A stretch of 6,459 bases of DNA from Acidimicrobiia bacterium (GTDB lineage Bacteria; Actinomycetota; Acidimicrobiia; Acidimicrobiales; JACDCH01): assembly GCA_013694495.1 (NCBI GenBank), contig JACDCH010000159.1:1-6459 (forward strand). The letters are read 5' to 3'. A model generated the notes under the pieces. That model made no database searches. It had not been told where the DNA came from and worked only from the letters and a program-made list of their open reading frames with translations. This document shows, in pieces, positions 5,892 to 6,459 of the stretch. Numbering within the stretch: the first letter of the stretch is position 1; every line of letters starts with the position of its first letter. Made by a program: the position numbers and the translations under genes.

Positions 5892-6459
5892 ACCACGACG
5901 AGGTCTTCCACGACGACGAACACGTCGTGCGGACCCTCACCAAGATCCTCGACGACTCCGCCACCACCGCCCACCGCAAGCTCGACGCCACCGAAGGCCT
6001 CCAAGACGCGCAGCTCGACGACGGCTCCCGCATCCACATCGTCCACGGCGACATCTCCCGCGGCGGCCACATCATGGTCAACATCCGCCGCTTCGGCGGC
6101 GTCCGGTACCGCACCCTCGACGAGCTCGTCGCCCTCGAGATGCTCACCGCCCAGGCCGCCCAGTTCCTGCGGGCCTGCGTGCAGGCCCGCCTGTCGATCG
6201 TCTTCGCCGGCGCACCGGGCGCAGGCAAGACCACCATGCTCTCCTGCTGCGCCGCCGAGCTCGACCCGTCGCTGCGCGTCGTCATCGCCGAAGAGGTCTT
6301 CGAAGCCGACGTCCCCCTCCCGAACGTCGCCCAGATGCAAACCCGACCGGCCCGGGCCGAACGCCGCGAGGTCGACCTCCGCCGGCTCGTCGCCGGCTTC
6401 CTCCGCATGGCCCCCGACGTCGCCATCGTCGGCGAGGTGAGAGATCGAGAAGCGCTCCC
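5540..6459 (+). CDS. cpaF: CpaF/TadA-type secretion ATPase (3' end beyond the window)
   Basis: A frame of 306 codons runs off the right edge without a stop. It belongs to the T2SSE/VirB11-like ATPases that drive Tad/Flp pili and related secretion or conjugation machines from the cytoplasmic face of the membrane. Residues ~17-75 are a helical N-terminal region. The family signature LAGYGPLEPLLGDDDVWEIM (81-100) opens the N-terminal domain, followed by LDDGSRIHIV (159-168) and NIRRF (181-185). Walker A is GAPGAGKTT (224-232, Lys230). The Asp-box region is VVIAEEVFEADVPLPN (247-262), with Glu in place of the more usual E-D pair. Walker B is DVAIVGEVRDREAL (293-306). Usual length is about 400-480, so roughly a third is missing on the right. 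GTG 5540 is preferred because AGGA (5528-5531) is eight bases upstream; the in-frame ATG 5513 lacks a ribosome site. Conjugation or Tad pilus cannot be decided without downstream genes. Confidence 0.9.
   Translation, partial: MAGDPRPAGSVELAPLEEIEQRVQARAKDIALDMGRAEGAGRLRGLIDDEVAAWSDDYRRGRRDFDLSEPAAVAGRAFRNLAGYGPLEPLLGDDDVWEIMINSPTSVFVKRHRGRSGYHDEVFHDDEHVVRTLTKILDDSATTAHRKLDATEGLQDAQLDDGSRIHIVHGDISRGGHIMVNIRRFGGVRYRTLDELVALEMLTAQAAQFLRACVQARLSIVFAGAPGAGKTTMLSCCAAELDPSLRVVIAEEVFEADVPLPNVAQMQTRPARAERREVDLRRLVAGFLRMAPDVAIVGEVRDREAL

Noticed and set aside
1..6459. CRISPR array, tRNA, rRNA or replication origin
   Set aside because: No regularly spaced short repeats, cloverleaf-like sequence, rRNA-like stretch or iteron cluster was seen on either strand.

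Overview
This is a high-GC, codon-biased bacterial segment that most resembles Actinomycetota. The evidence is G/C-rich third codon positions, a CpaF/TadA-type ATPase, a TetR regulator divergent from an NTF2-like gene, and a soluble PAS-PAS histidine kinase. I cannot name the genus from the sequence.

Layout, left to right. (1) 58-864, minus: an intact 268-aa protein of unknown function, called gene A here. (2) 894-2539: about 1.65 kb that looks inserted between gene A and its former neighbour. It holds a possible truncated ORF start, the 3' end of an IS21-type element, an NTF2/SnoaL-like gene whose C-terminus is fused in frame to an IstB tail, a divergent promoter with a 19-bp perfect palindrome, and a TetR gene. 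(3) 2540-3018: the 5' end of a cpaF-like gene, with its upstream region, broken by a 1-base deletion and truncated. (4) 3040-5058, minus: a PAS-PAS-HisKA-HATPase histidine kinase. (5) 5173-5396: a second copy of the 5' end of gene A, truncated and frameshifted. (6) 5414 to the right edge: a second, open copy of the cpaF-like gene, running off the window.

The main structural result is that (1)+(3) and (5)+(6) are two direct copies of the same divergent junction [5' end of A | intergenic | 5' end of cpaF]. Gene A is whole only on the left and cpaF is whole (as far as visible) only on the right. The histidine kinase lies between the copies. This is the arrangement left when a circular molecule carrying a homologous fragment integrates by a single (Campbell-type) crossover. 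The copies differ at roughly 4-10% of positions by eye, and many cpaF differences are synonymous. That fits a diverged incoming homologue better than a fresh tandem duplication. The right-hand copy has only about 18 bp where the left copy carries the 1.65-kb NTF2/TetR/IS cassette, so it acts as a reference for the empty site.

Functionally, the cpaF-like ATPase should power a Tad/Flp-pilus-like or related secretion machine, and gene A is its divergent partner. The TetR protein probably controls itself and the NTF2-like gene through the palindrome. The histidine kinase has no response regulator in view. No tRNA, rRNA or CRISPR array was seen.
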